Positions 43,653 through 51,805 of a stretch of DNA of 64,000 bases are shown in pieces. A program made the position numbers and the translations under genes. The notes under the pieces are model-generated. The model did no database searches. It saw only the letters and a list, made by a program, of their open reading frames with translations, and was not told the DNA's origin. Source of the stretch: Flavobacterium sp. UBA6135 (GTDB taxonomy: Bacteria > Bacteroidota > Bacteroidia > Flavobacteriales > Flavobacteriaceae); the NCBI RefSeq assembly GCF_002428305.1, contig NZ_DIVJ01000037.1:1-64000 (forward strand), read 5' to 3'. The first letter of the stretch is position 1; each line of letters starts with the position of its first letter.

Positions 43653-45581
43653 ATGAATCAAAAATTCAGTTGCTGTACCGCAATTTTGGCGTTATGGGGA
43701 ACGTGTGCTTTTGCACAACAAGACACGATTGCATTGAGCGAAGTCGTGATTTCAGACACCAAATTTGCACAGTCCAAAGAAAAATCAGGTAAAATTATTG
43801 AAAAAATCACCGCCAAAGATTTGGAGCGAAACACCGGACAATCGGTCGCAACGATCTTGAGTCAAGCCGTTGGTTTGGAAGTAAATGGAAACCAAAGTGC
43901 GAACGGAAAAAACCTCAGCTACTTTATTCGTGGCGGAAGAAATCGTCAGGTTTTGATTGTAATTGATGGTATTCCGATGACGGATGCCTCAGGGATTAAT
44001 TTTGAGTATGATTTGCGGTTGCTTCCGGCGGAACAGGTGGAAAGCATTGAAATTATGAAAGGTGCTGCCAGCACGTTATATGGAACAGGAGCGGCTTCGG
44101 GTGTGATTAACATTACACTGAAAAAATCGGCCAAAAAGGAAGTTTCAGGAAATGCGTACATGCATTTTGGTACGCAAAATACCACTGAAAATTTTAAAGC
44201 GAATCAGCAAGATTTTAATCAAGGTTTTGGTCTGAACGGAACCGTTGACAAAATTGATTATTATGCTTCACTAAACAGCACCGAAACCAAAGGAATTTCG
44301 CAAGCAGCCGGAGAAAATTTTGAAGAAGATCGTTTTTCAAGAGTGAATGCATTGGCGAAAATTGGTTTTCAAGCTACCTCAAAATTGAAGTTGGATTTCT
44401 TTAGTAATTACGATAGAATGAAAACCGATTATGACGGACCGTTTGATAATTTCAGCAGTCCGGATGTGTTGGGAAATGTTTCGCTGTCGGAACAATTCCG
44501 ATTTGGATTTAATCCGAAATACAAGTATAACAAAGGTGAGTTCATTGTTAATTCCGGTTTTACTTTGTTGGAGAGAAGTTATGATGAGTTCAACTCGTGG
44601 TCTTCTACATTGGAAGAGTACACCTATACATCAAGAAGCGTGGTGGTTGATGCGGTCAACAAATATACATTCAACAAAAACTTTTTTGTAGTAACGGGAA
44701 CACAATTTCAGTTTCACGATATGAACACACAAACACCATTTGATGTGATTGAACGAGAAACTGCAAATTTTAATTTGATTGACCCTTATCTAACGGCGGT
44801 TTACAATTCTAGTTTTGGATTGCATATTAATGCGGGAGCAAGAATGAATTTGCATTCGGTTTATGATAATCAATTGGTTTATAATTTTAATCCGTCCTAT
44901 CATTTTAAAAAATTTCCTTTAAAGATTATTACGTCGTATAGCACGGCATATATCACACCGAGCCTATACCAATTATACTCTCCATATGGGAATTTAGAAT
45001 TGACTCCGGAAGAAAATGCAACAGCTGAAGTGGGTTTTGAAACCACTTTTTCAAATAAAAAAATCACGTTTAGTGCGGTTGGTTTTTACAGAGCAGAATC
45101 CAACTCGATTGGTTTCTTTTTTAATCCTGACACTTTTGATTCGTATTATGTGAATGTGGATGGAGAAAATAATGTTCGTGGTTTTGAAACTACATTAAGT
45201 TATCAAGTTTCATCTAAATTAAGACTCAACGGGAATTATACGTTCACGGACATTCGACAAGAATTGAATCGTTTGATTCCAAAACACAAAGGAAATGCGG
45301 CAATAGATTTTCAAGCCAATGACCGAACTTTAGTAAGCTTAAACTACCAATATGTTGACGGCAGAAGAGATGCTTTTTTTGACGGAGGCACTTTTGCAAC
45401 AACTGATGTTTTCTTAGATTCTTATCAATTAATTAACGGATTAATTAAATATGACGTATTGAAAAACAGAATGAGTGTTTTTGGTGCTGTGAATAATATT
45501 TTAAACGAAGAATTTGTAGAAACCGTAGGATATAACACCAGAGGTAGAAATGTAAAACTAGGTTTCACCTTCTTATTTTAA
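43653..45581 (+). CDS. btuB: TonB-dependent cobalamin receptor (BtuB-like)
   Basis: A 642-residue outer-membrane receptor from the start at 43653; the open frame from 43464 passes through the riboswitch and is not coding. After the signal peptide (about 1-21, LWGTCAFAQ) comes the plug (about 45-155: IEKITAKDLERNTGQSVATI, FIRGGRNRQVLIVIDGIPMT, IEIMKGAASTLYGTGAASGV), then a 22-strand barrel ending GRNVKLGFTFLF with a terminal Phe. It imports cobalamin with TonB energy. The riboswitch gives strong support for the ligand. A terminator follows the stop. Confidence 0.93.
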   Translation: MNQKFSCCTAILALWGTCAFAQQDTIALSEVVISDTKFAQSKEKSGKIIEKITAKDLERNTGQSVATILSQAVGLEVNGNQSANGKNLSYFIRGGRNRQVLIVIDGIPMTDASGINFEYDLRLLPAEQVESIEIMKGAASTLYGTGAASGVINITLKKSAKKEVSGNAYMHFGTQNTTENFKANQQDFNQGFGLNGTVDKIDYYASLNSTETKGISQAAGENFEEDRFSRVNALAKIGFQATSKLKLDFFSNYDRMKTDYDGPFDNFSSPDVLGNVSLSEQFRFGFNPKYKYNKGEFIVNSGFTLLERSYDEFNSWSSTLEEYTYTSRSVVVDAVNKYTFNKNFFVVTGTQFQFHDMNTQTPFDVIERETANFNLIDPYLTAVYNSSFGLHINAGARMNLHSVYDNQLVYNFNPSYHFKKFPLKIITSYSTAYITPSLYQLYSPYGNLELTPEENATAEVGFETTFSNKKITFSAVGFYRAESNSIGFFFNPDTFDSYYVNVDGENNVRGFETTLSYQVSSKLRLNGNYTFTDIRQELNRLIPKHKGNAAIDFQANDRTLVSLNYQYVDGRRDAFFDGGTFATTDVFLDSYQLINGLIKYDVLKNRMSVFGAVNNILNEEFVETVGYNTRGRNVKLGFTFLF

Positions 45582-45583
45582 AG

Positions 45584-45612
45584 AAAAAGGGCTCTAAAAT
45601 CGAGCCCTTTTT
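45584..45612. terminator. Bidirectional terminator between btuB and the S41 protease gene
   Basis: AAAAAGGGCTC (45584-45594) and GAGCCCTTTTT (45602-45612) form an 11-base perfect stem with a 7-base loop. It fills almost exactly the gap between the two convergent stops, with T or A runs on both sides. Confidence 0.9.
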
Positions 45613-47073
45613 TTATTGTAATACTTGAAATAATCCTTCAGGAATATTTTCGAGATACATTTCGTTGCTTAATTTTCGCATTGATTTACTATTTTCAACT
45701 TGTAAATTTTTAGATTCGATGTATTGGTTCCCAAATCTACCATTAGCCAAAATATGATTAATAGCTGTATTTAAATAAGGCTCGTTTTGATCTCCTAAAA
45801 CTCCAAGATTTTCAACATTTTCAAATTGTACAATTGTTGGATTCAAGCCATTTTGATAGTCACCATTGCCATTTTTATCAGCAATTTTAAGCACCAAAGG
45901 CTGCATAGCATAACGATGGTTTGGGTTTCTGTTACTTGATCCAAACGTTGGCGAATCATATAATGTAATAGAACCATCGTTTTTTCCGGTTGTTATTGTG
46001 CCTATTTGCACCACATCAATATAGGGTATTAAACTATTGATAATTAATTCGCTTGCAGAAGCAGTAATACCGGTAGTAAGCACATGTACTTTGTTTAAAT
46101 TCAAACTATTAATGGTATTTCCATTTCCAATTGAATTAGTAAAACGATTAATAAGTTGTTCCGGATTTTGTTGATTAAAGAAATCCATAACCTTTTGATT
46201 CCAAACTTGACGAGCAAAAACCTGACCGTTAAACTGACCTGTTATCATACTTGCTAAACGAGTGGCTGTATTTACAGAACCCCCGGAATTATAGCGTAAA
46301 TCTAGAACTAAATGCGTGACATTTGCAGCTTTCAATTGAGCAAAAGCTTGATTTAATTGTACTTCATAGTTAGAAAAAAATCCGTTGTACATTAAATAGC
46401 CAATTCGTTTGTCATCCACTTCAATCACATGGGTTAAATAAACAGGATTTTCGTTGTATTGCGTTTTGGTTAGGTTGATAGAGATTCCGTTAGGCGTGAT
46501 ATTTCCTCCATCATAGTCGGCAAATTGTAGCGAATAAGTATCTTGTCCAAAAGCGGCTCTCCAAATTGATTCATTGGATGCAGTCATTGGAATGTTATTT
46601 ATTGCATAAAAAATCATTCCCCGGGTAACACTTTGATCAGAAGCACTTGTGTTTGGCAAAATGTATCGTACATAACCAAAAATATCGGTCTGCGTATCGT
46701 CTTTGTATCGAAGACTAAATTCTATTCCGTTTGTCTTGAAGCCACCTTGCAAAGCATTTTCCAGTATTCTGTAATCACTAAACATCACACTGAATCGATC
46801 AATGGATGGAGCAACTCTTAAATCAGCAAACAACGCTTCGGGAGTTTCATAACCTTCTAAAAAAGTATTCAAATCACGTTGCGTTTGAAATAAATCATCG
46901 GCTAATTTAGGTTGATCGGCTTGCCATAGATAATAAAGATTTAAACCTTTCCAGATAAAGTCTTTTACTCTTAAATTTGAAGGTACTTGTGAAACATCAT
47001 CCCTATCTTCACAGGATAAAAATAACACGCCAAATACACTTAACAGTAAAATTGATTTTAAAAAATTATTCAT
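45613..47073 (-). CDS. S41 family (C-terminal processing) peptidase lipoprotein
   Basis: A 486-residue lipoprotein (lipobox VLFLSC, Cys21) of the tail-specific protease family. A N-terminal helical part (30-110) precedes a PDZ-like region (about 115-215, RGMIFYAINNIPMTA) and the S41 catalytic domain (about 220-420): HLVLDLRYNSGGSVNTATRL, the Ser in GITASASELIINSLI, and the Lys in IGTITTGKNDGS, which form the Ser-Lys pair. It cleaves C-terminal ends of exported proteins; the target is unknown. It diverges from the ECF sigma gene with 108 bases between starts. Confidence 0.9.
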   Translation of the reverse strand: MNNFLKSILLLSVFGVLFLSCEDRDDVSQVPSNLRVKDFIWKGLNLYYLWQADQPKLADDLFQTQRDLNTFLEGYETPEALFADLRVAPSIDRFSVMFSDYRILENALQGGFKTNGIEFSLRYKDDTQTDIFGYVRYILPNTSASDQSVTRGMIFYAINNIPMTASNESIWRAAFGQDTYSLQFADYDGGNITPNGISINLTKTQYNENPVYLTHVIEVDDKRIGYLMYNGFFSNYEVQLNQAFAQLKAANVTHLVLDLRYNSGGSVNTATRLASMITGQFNGQVFARQVWNQKVMDFFNQQNPEQLINRFTNSIGNGNTINSLNLNKVHVLTTGITASASELIINSLIPYIDVVQIGTITTGKNDGSITLYDSPTFGSSNRNPNHRYAMQPLVLKIADKNGNGDYQNGLNPTIVQFENVENLGVLGDQNEPYLNTAINHILANGRFGNQYIESKNLQVENSKSMRKLSNEMYLENIPEGLFQVLQ

Positions 47074-47181
47074 AGCTTTTATTTTTAGAAACGTAAATTT
47101 AGCAACTTTAGTTTTATTTTAGATTTATTTGTAACAAAAAAAAGTATCATTCGTCTTGACTATATAACCAATAGGAAAAAC

Positions 47182-47697
47182 ATGAACCAAAATGAGTTCG
47201 TAACTATCATTCAACCTTTTAAAGACAAAATGTTTCGTCTTGCAAAAAGGCTATTGGTTAGCACCGAAGAAGCAGAAGATGCAACGCAAGAAGTTCTGGT
47301 AAAATTATGGAATAAAAATCAGGAGTTGAAACAATTCAATAGTATTGAAGCCATGGCAATGACCATAACAAAAAATTATTGTTTGGATCAATTGAAATCA
47401 AAACGAGCTTCAAATTTAAAAATTGTGCACAACAATTATACCGATAGAGAAGCCGGATTACAGCAAAGAATTGAAGATCAAGACACCCTGAGTTGGGTAG
47501 AAAAAATCATCAACGAGTTACCGGAACAACAAAAAATTATCATTCAAATGCGTGATATTGAAAATTGTGAGTTTGAAGAAATTGCAACAATTCTGGAAAT
47601 GAATGAAACCGCAGTGCGAGTAGCATTGTCGAGAGCAAGAAAAACAATTAGAGAAAAAATTACAAATACCCACCATTATGGACTGGCAAAAAATTGA
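47182..47697 (+). CDS. ECF-type RNA polymerase sigma factor
   Basis: A 171-residue sigma-70 family protein. Region 2 is at about 10-75 (FRLAKRLLVSTEEAEDATQE, VLVKLWNKN) and region 4 at about 110-160 (LPEQQKIIIQMRDIENCEFE, EIATILEMNETAVRVALSRA, RKTIREKI). It directs RNA polymerase to a small regulon in response to an envelope signal. The next gene overlaps its 3' end by 20 bases and codes for a likely membrane anti-sigma protein, the usual partner. No clear ECF promoter was seen upstream. Confidence 0.93.
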   Translation: MNQNEFVTIIQPFKDKMFRLAKRLLVSTEEAEDATQEVLVKLWNKNQELKQFNSIEAMAMTITKNYCLDQLKSKRASNLKIVHNNYTDREAGLQQRIEDQDTLSWVEKIINELPEQQKIIIQMRDIENCEFEEIATILEMNETAVRVALSRARKTIREKITNTHHYGLAKN

Positions 47698-48118
47698 ACA
47701 ATTAGTAGACAAATACTTTGAAGGAAACACTACAATTGAGGAAGAGGCAGCATTAAAAAACTACTTCTCTTCTAATGAAGTTGTAGAACACCTGAAACAA
47801 TACCAACCGTTATTTAGCTATTTACAAATTGCTAAAAATGAAACCGCTCCAACAAAATCTAATGTTAAACCCAAAATCCAGTTCAAAAAATGGATTTCAA
47901 TTGCAGCAGTTTTTGTTTTCATAGCAGTTTTAACAACGGTTTTGAATTTAAAAACAAATGAGTCAGAAGATTTAGGCACATTCAATGATCCGGAAATTGC
48001 ATATGCTGAAACCATGAAAGCTCTAAAGTTGCTTGCAACGAATGTAAATCATGGCATGGAATCTGTAAACTATATTAATGAATACCAACAATCAAAAAAT
48101 TTAATCTTTAAAAACTAG
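47678..48118 (+). CDS. Putative membrane anti-sigma factor
   Basis: A 146-residue protein with a helical cytoplasmic part (about 1-65: MDWQKIEQLVDKYFEGNTTI, EEEAALKNYF), one transmembrane helix (about 70-88, WISIAAVFVFIAVLTTVL) and a short periplasmic tail. The start region DKYFEGNTTIEEE is frequent in small Bacteroidetes anti-sigma-like proteins. The 20-base overlap with the sigma gene implies coupled translation and a fixed ratio. No HxxxCxxC zinc motif is present. Role as anti-sigma is inferred from context. Confidence 0.7.
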   Translation: MDWQKIEQLVDKYFEGNTTIEEEAALKNYFSSNEVVEHLKQYQPLFSYLQIAKNETAPTKSNVKPKIQFKKWISIAAVFVFIAVLTTVLNLKTNESEDLGTFNDPEIAYAETMKALKLLATNVNHGMESVNYINEYQQSKNLIFKN

Positions 48119-48123
48119 AAAAA

Positions 48124-48657
48124 ATGATAAAATTCGTAACAACCGTAGCTCTATTTCTTGTAACAACAGTACTTTTCAGTCAAAGCGTATTTGACAAGTT
48201 TGAAAATGATGAAAATGTAACCGCCGTTACTGTAAACAAAAAAATGTTTGAAATGATGGGCAAAATGAAAATGGATGCTTCAGACAAACAAGCCCAACAG
48301 TTCATGAGTCTTGTAAAAAAATTAGACAATTTAAAAGTATTTGTAACTTCAAATGCGAAAGTGACCAATGAAATGAAAACAACCACTGATCGCTATCTAA
48401 AAAGTGGCAATTTGGAAGAATTAATGCGTATTAACGACAGTGGTAAAAGTGTAAAAATTCATATTAAACCCGGAGCAAAAGACACACAAGTAAAAGAATT
48501 GTTTATGTTTATTGAAGGCGGTCCAAAAGATAAAGAAACCGTTTTACTTTCATTAACAGGTGATTTTGATTTGAATGACATTTCATTACTTACCGAAAAA
48601 ATGAATTTGCCGGGTGGTGATGATTTGAAAAAGGCTTCAACAAAAGGAAAAAAATAA
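48124..48657 (+). CDS. DUF4252 secreted protein
   Basis: A 177-residue exported protein with signal peptide MIKFVTTVALFLVTTVLFSQ. It fits DUF4252, with VTAVTVNKKMFEMMGKM, LVKKLDNLKVFVTSN and the late segment VLLSLTGDFDLNDISLLTEK. The family has no known activity but commonly follows ECF sigma/anti-sigma pairs in Bacteroidetes. It lies 5 bases after the anti-sigma-like gene. The tail is basic (KKASTKGKK). It may be a target or sensor of the sigma system. Confidence 0.8.
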   Translation: MIKFVTTVALFLVTTVLFSQSVFDKFENDENVTAVTVNKKMFEMMGKMKMDASDKQAQQFMSLVKKLDNLKVFVTSNAKVTNEMKTTTDRYLKSGNLEELMRINDSGKSVKIHIKPGAKDTQVKELFMFIEGGPKDKETVLLSLTGDFDLNDISLLTEKMNLPGGDDLKKASTKGKK

Positions 48658-48660
48658 GCC

Positions 48661-49197
48661 ATGAAAGTTTTAAAAGTTTTAGCTCTGATACTAACGGCAA
48701 CTCTGGTTTGGAGTTGCCAATCAGAACCAACGTTACAAAAATATTTTGTAGAAAACTCAGAATCATCTGATTTTATAGTAATTGATTTAGTCACTAACAT
48801 GTTAAAAATCAAAACGGAAGAGCTGTCAGATAACGAAAAAGAAGCTTTTCAATCGTTAAATAAATTAAACATTTTAGCTTTTAAAAAATCGGATTCTTTA
48901 GAAACAAAATACAATTTAGAAAAAACTAAAGTTGTTGAAATTCTGAAACAGGAAAAATACGAACAATTGATGAAAGTAGGTTCCGGCAGTAGTGGAGCCA
49001 CTATTTATAGTGTTGGTAATGAAAATACCATTGATGAATTTGTAATTTATGGCAATAGTAAAGAAGCGGGTTTTGCTGTTGTTCGCATACTTGGAAATAG
49101 TATGAAACCCGAACATTTGATGACGCTAATTGAAGTAATTAAGAAAGCTGATATTCAATCGGAGCAACTGAAACCGCTTGAAGCTTTATTAAAATAA
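48661..49197 (+). CDS. DUF4252 lipoprotein
   Basis: A 178-residue lipoprotein (lipobox TLVWSC, Cys19). It is distantly related to the previous DUF4252 protein, with LNILAFKKSDSLE, EKYEQLMKVGSGSSGATIYS and FAVVRILGNSMKPEHLMTLI at equivalent places. Soluble and lipid-anchored versions side by side suggest a pair working in the same compartment. It starts 3 bases after the previous gene and is the last of the four-gene sigma unit, before the strong terminator. Confidence 0.8.
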   Translation: MKVLKVLALILTATLVWSCQSEPTLQKYFVENSESSDFIVIDLVTNMLKIKTEELSDNEKEAFQSLNKLNILAFKKSDSLETKYNLEKTKVVEILKQEKYEQLMKVGSGSSGATIYSVGNENTIDEFVIYGNSKEAGFAVVRILGNSMKPEHLMTLIEVIKKADIQSEQLKPLEALLK

Positions 49198-49210
49198 AAA
49201 AAACCTCATA

Positions 49211-49246
49211 AAAAAATCCCGTTTACGATTGTAAACGGGATTTTTT
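49211..49246. terminator. Bidirectional terminator between the sigma unit and rpmE2
   Basis: A 16-base perfect stem (AAAAAATCCCGTTTAC / GTAAACGGGATTTTTT) with loop GATT, A and T runs on either side. It lies between the two convergent stops at 49197 and 49265. Confidence 0.95.
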
Positions 49247-49264
49247 ATATTTATAAAAACTAAA

Positions 49265-49516
49265 TTATTTAGCTCTTGTAGCATATTTAGTTTTGAATTT
49301 ATCAATACGACCTGCAGTATCAATTAATTTAGACTTACCGGTATAAAATGGGTGAGATGTTCTTGAAATCTCCATTTTAAACACAGGATATTCAACTCCT
49401 TCGTGTGTGATTGTTTCTTTTGTTTCAACTGTAGATTTAGTAATAAAAACATCCTCGTTTGACATGTCTTTAAAAGCAACTAATCTGTAATTTTCCGGGT
49501 GAATTCCTTTTTTCAT
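49265..49516 (-). CDS. rpmE2: 50S ribosomal protein L31 type B
   Basis: An 83-residue large-subunit protein of the zinc-free type. It begins MKKGIHPENYRLVAFKDMSN and has SRTSHPFYTGKSKLIDTAGR with the C-terminal FKTKYATRAK. The four Cys that bind zinc in type A L31 are absent. It has a good promoter at 49621-49650 and shares the terminator at 49211-49246, so it is a single-gene unit. Confidence 0.96.
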   Translation of the reverse strand: MKKGIHPENYRLVAFKDMSNEDVFITKSTVETKETITHEGVEYPVFKMEISRTSHPFYTGKSKLIDTAGRIDKFKTKYATRAK

Positions 49517-49620
49517 TTTTCTAAATTATTTTTTTGTTATGAGGCAGCTGTTCTGATGCTTTTAATTAAAAAGGTATAAACTGGCTACAACTTTTAAATC
49601 TTCATTTTTTTATTGAGGTG

Positions 49621-49650
49621 CAAATTTAAATATATTTCAAGAACTGGCAA
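49621..49650 (-). promoter_or_regulatory. Promoter of rpmE2
   Basis: On the minus strand TTG (49648-49650), 19 bases, then TAAATTTG (49621-49628). The leader to the start at 49516 is about 100 bases; its sequence shows no obvious riboswitch. Confidence 0.7.
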
Positions 49651-49753
49651 TAACTTTTTTGAATTATTTTTTCTAAAGACGAATTAATTTACAAAATGTA
49701 ACATTTAATGAATTACAACTACTAATTTTGGAATAACCTAAACTTAAAAAAAC

Positions 49754-50266
49754 ATGGAAACACAAAAACAATCAATCAAAAGTTTAATTTTTACCTACGG
49801 ATCTATTTTAGCTTTACTGTCAATTCTTGTAGCTGTTGTAAAATATGTGATGGGAAGACATCTTGAAAGCAGTGCCATAGACAGTATTTTAGGCCTTATT
49901 CTTTTAATAGTATTAGTTGTTTATCCTATTCTTCAATACAAAAAACAAAACAATGGAAGAATAAGTTTAAGTGAATCTCTAAAAATTGGCATGGGAGTGG
50001 CCGCTGTAGCTGCTGTGTTTTCTGTAATTTATTTTATCATTTTTGCGAACTACATAGAACCAAACTTTGTGGATGATGTATTAAATGCTGAATTATCCAA
50101 ACAAATTAAAGCTAACCCCAGCATGTCGTCAGAAGATTTAGCAAAAGGAATGGAAATGGGAAGAGGTTTTGTTCTTCCAATGTTGTATGGTGGAATTATT
50201 ATTGTTAATTTATTTTTAGGTTTCCTAACTTCATTAATCACAGGATTAGCAATTAAAAAAGACTAA
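49754..50266 (+). CDS. DUF4199 membrane protein
   Basis: A 170-residue inner-membrane protein with four transmembrane helices (about 10-30, 42-60, 72-95, 135-160). It fits DUF4199: GSILALLSILVAVVKYVMG, RISLSESLKIGMGVAAVAAV, and the last helix with NLFLGFLTSLITGLAIKK. Function is unknown. A TAATTTTG box at 49733-49740 is close upstream. The glycosyltransferase gene starts 47 bases downstream and the two are often neighbours in Flavobacteriia. Confidence 0.8.
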   Translation: METQKQSIKSLIFTYGSILALLSILVAVVKYVMGRHLESSAIDSILGLILLIVLVVYPILQYKKQNNGRISLSESLKIGMGVAAVAAVFSVIYFIIFANYIEPNFVDDVLNAELSKQIKANPSMSSEDLAKGMEMGRGFVLPMLYGGIIIVNLFLGFLTSLITGLAIKKD

Positions 50267-50313
50267 AATTGAATTGTTCTTTGTATTTTTGAACGCTACA
50301 TAGACATTCAAAA

Positions 50314-51273
50314 ATGGACATATCCGTTGTTATACCACTTCTAAACGAAGAAGAATCGATAACTGAACTACAAACCTGGATAGAAAAGGTATTGTCAGCT
50401 CACAATTTTTCATATGAAATTATTTTTATCGATGATGGTAGCACCGATAATTCTTGGCAGGTCATTGAGGTTTTATCAAAAGAAAATTCAAACGTAAAAG
50501 CCATTCGCTTTCTTAAAAATTACGGCAAATCACAAGCTTTGCATGCCGGCTTTGCTAAAGCTCAAGGCGATGTCGTAATTACTATGGATGCCGATTTGCA
50601 AGACAATCCCGAGGAAATTCCGGAACTATATGATTTAATCATAAATCAAAAGTTTGATTTGGTTTCGGGATGGAAGAAAAAGAGATATGATTCCGTCGTT
50701 TCCAAAAACTTACCTTCAAAATTATTCAATTGGGCAGCCCGAAAAACATCGGGTGTTCAATTGAATGATTTCAATTGTGGACTCAAAGCCTATAAAAATA
50801 TCGTAATTAAAAACATTGAAGTTTCCGGAGAAATGCATCGCTACATTCCGGTTTTAGCCAAAAATGCAGGTTTTTCTAAAATTGGTGAAAAAGTAGTGAA
50901 ACATCAAGCCCGAAAATACGGTGAAACAAAATTCGGAATGGAACGTTTTATCAACGGTTTTCTGGATTTAATCACCATTTGGTTTTTGTCCCGTTTTGGA
51001 AAACGACCCATGCATCTGTTTGGTGCCTGGGGTGTGTTGATGTTTTTAATCGGGTTTTCTACTGCAGGTTATATTGGAATTTCAAAACTATATAAATTGT
51101 ACAATGATTTACCTTATGATTTAGTAGCTAATAGTCCGTATTTTTATATCTCTTTAACCACGATGATTATTGGAACACAATTATTTTTAGCCGGATTTTT
51201 AGGAGAAATTATATTGCGAAGTAAAGAATCAAATGAAAATTATAAAATTTCAAACCAATTAAATATGAATTAA
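50314..51273 (+). CDS. Family 2 glycosyltransferase, DPM1/ArnC type
   Basis: A 319-residue membrane-bound glycosyltransferase. The GT-A domain (1-215) has VVIPLLNEEESITEL, the nucleotide site IFIDDGSTDNSW, and the metal motif TMDADLQDNPEE. Two transmembrane helices at the end (about 235-258 and 275-300) put it with polyprenyl-phosphate sugar synthases. It transfers a sugar from a nucleotide donor, probably to undecaprenyl phosphate, for cell-surface glycans. A TATTTTTG box lies at 50284-50291. Donor sugar unknown. Confidence 0.9.
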   Translation: MDISVVIPLLNEEESITELQTWIEKVLSAHNFSYEIIFIDDGSTDNSWQVIEVLSKENSNVKAIRFLKNYGKSQALHAGFAKAQGDVVITMDADLQDNPEEIPELYDLIINQKFDLVSGWKKKRYDSVVSKNLPSKLFNWAARKTSGVQLNDFNCGLKAYKNIVIKNIEVSGEMHRYIPVLAKNAGFSKIGEKVVKHQARKYGETKFGMERFINGFLDLITIWFLSRFGKRPMHLFGAWGVLMFLIGFSTAGYIGISKLYKLYNDLPYDLVANSPYFYISLTTMIIGTQLFLAGFLGEIILRSKESNENYKISNQLNMN

Positions 51274-51312
51274 AAAACTCAAAGCCATTAAAAATTTATA
51301 AACGCCAAAATC

Positions 51313-51801
51313 ATGAAATTAGAAATTATCCAACAACAGATCATCGAGTTACGAGGTCAAAAAGTAATGCTCGATTTTCATTTAGCCGATTTGTATGAAA
51401 TCGAAACAAAAGTTCTAAAACAAGCTGTCAAACGAAATATAAATCGTTTTCCAAATGATTTTATGTTTGAACTCAATAAAGAAGAGTTTGAAAGTTTGAG
51501 GTCACAATTTGTGACCTCAAAAAGAGGTGGCTTGCGTTATATGCCATTTGCCTTTACAGAACAAGGTGTCGCCATGCTTTCCAGTGTTTTAAATTCGGAT
51601 AAAGCAATCGCCATAAACATTGCCATCATGAGAACATTTGTTTCGCTAAGGCAATATGCAATGAATTACAAAGAATTAAGTGATAAAGTAACTGAAATAG
51701 AAAAGCAATTTCCTGACATCTATAAAATTTTAAATTTTTTGATGGATAAAGAAAAGGCAACTTCATCAAAAGAACGAAATAAAATAGGATACAAAAAATA
51801 A
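51313..51801 (+). CDS. ORF6N domain protein
   Basis: A 162-residue protein with the ORF6N DNA-binding domain in residues 5-90: IIELRGQKVMLDFHLADLYE, LKQAVKRNINRFPNDFMFEL and the block YMPFAFTEQGVAMLSSVLNS. It is related to phage anti-repressors, but chromosomal copies are widespread in Bacteroidetes. The C-terminal part (100-162) is helical. No phage genes lie nearby. It is a small insert between a glycosyltransferase and a sugar mutase gene. A 27-base palindrome lies inside its coding sequence (51495-51521). Confidence 0.9.
   Translation: MKLEIIQQQIIELRGQKVMLDFHLADLYEIETKVLKQAVKRNINRFPNDFMFELNKEEFESLRSQFVTSKRGGLRYMPFAFTEQGVAMLSSVLNSDKAIAINIAIMRTFVSLRQYAMNYKELSDKVTEIEKQFPDIYKILNFLMDKEKATSSKERNKIGYKK
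51495..51521. repeat. 27-base palindrome inside the ORF6N gene
   Basis: Two perfect 13-base arms, TTTGAGGTCACAA (51495-51507) and TTGTGACCTCAAA (51509-51521), around one central base. It encodes the SLRSQFVTSK segment just before the conserved block of the ORF6N domain. It could be a self-binding operator or a hairpin in the mRNA. Confidence 0.8.
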
Positions 51802-51805
51802 TATT

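Noticed and set aside
51313..51801. Prophage remnant
   Set aside because: The ORF6N protein is the only phage-like gene; neighbours are metabolic genes and no integrase, attachment site or structural gene was seen.
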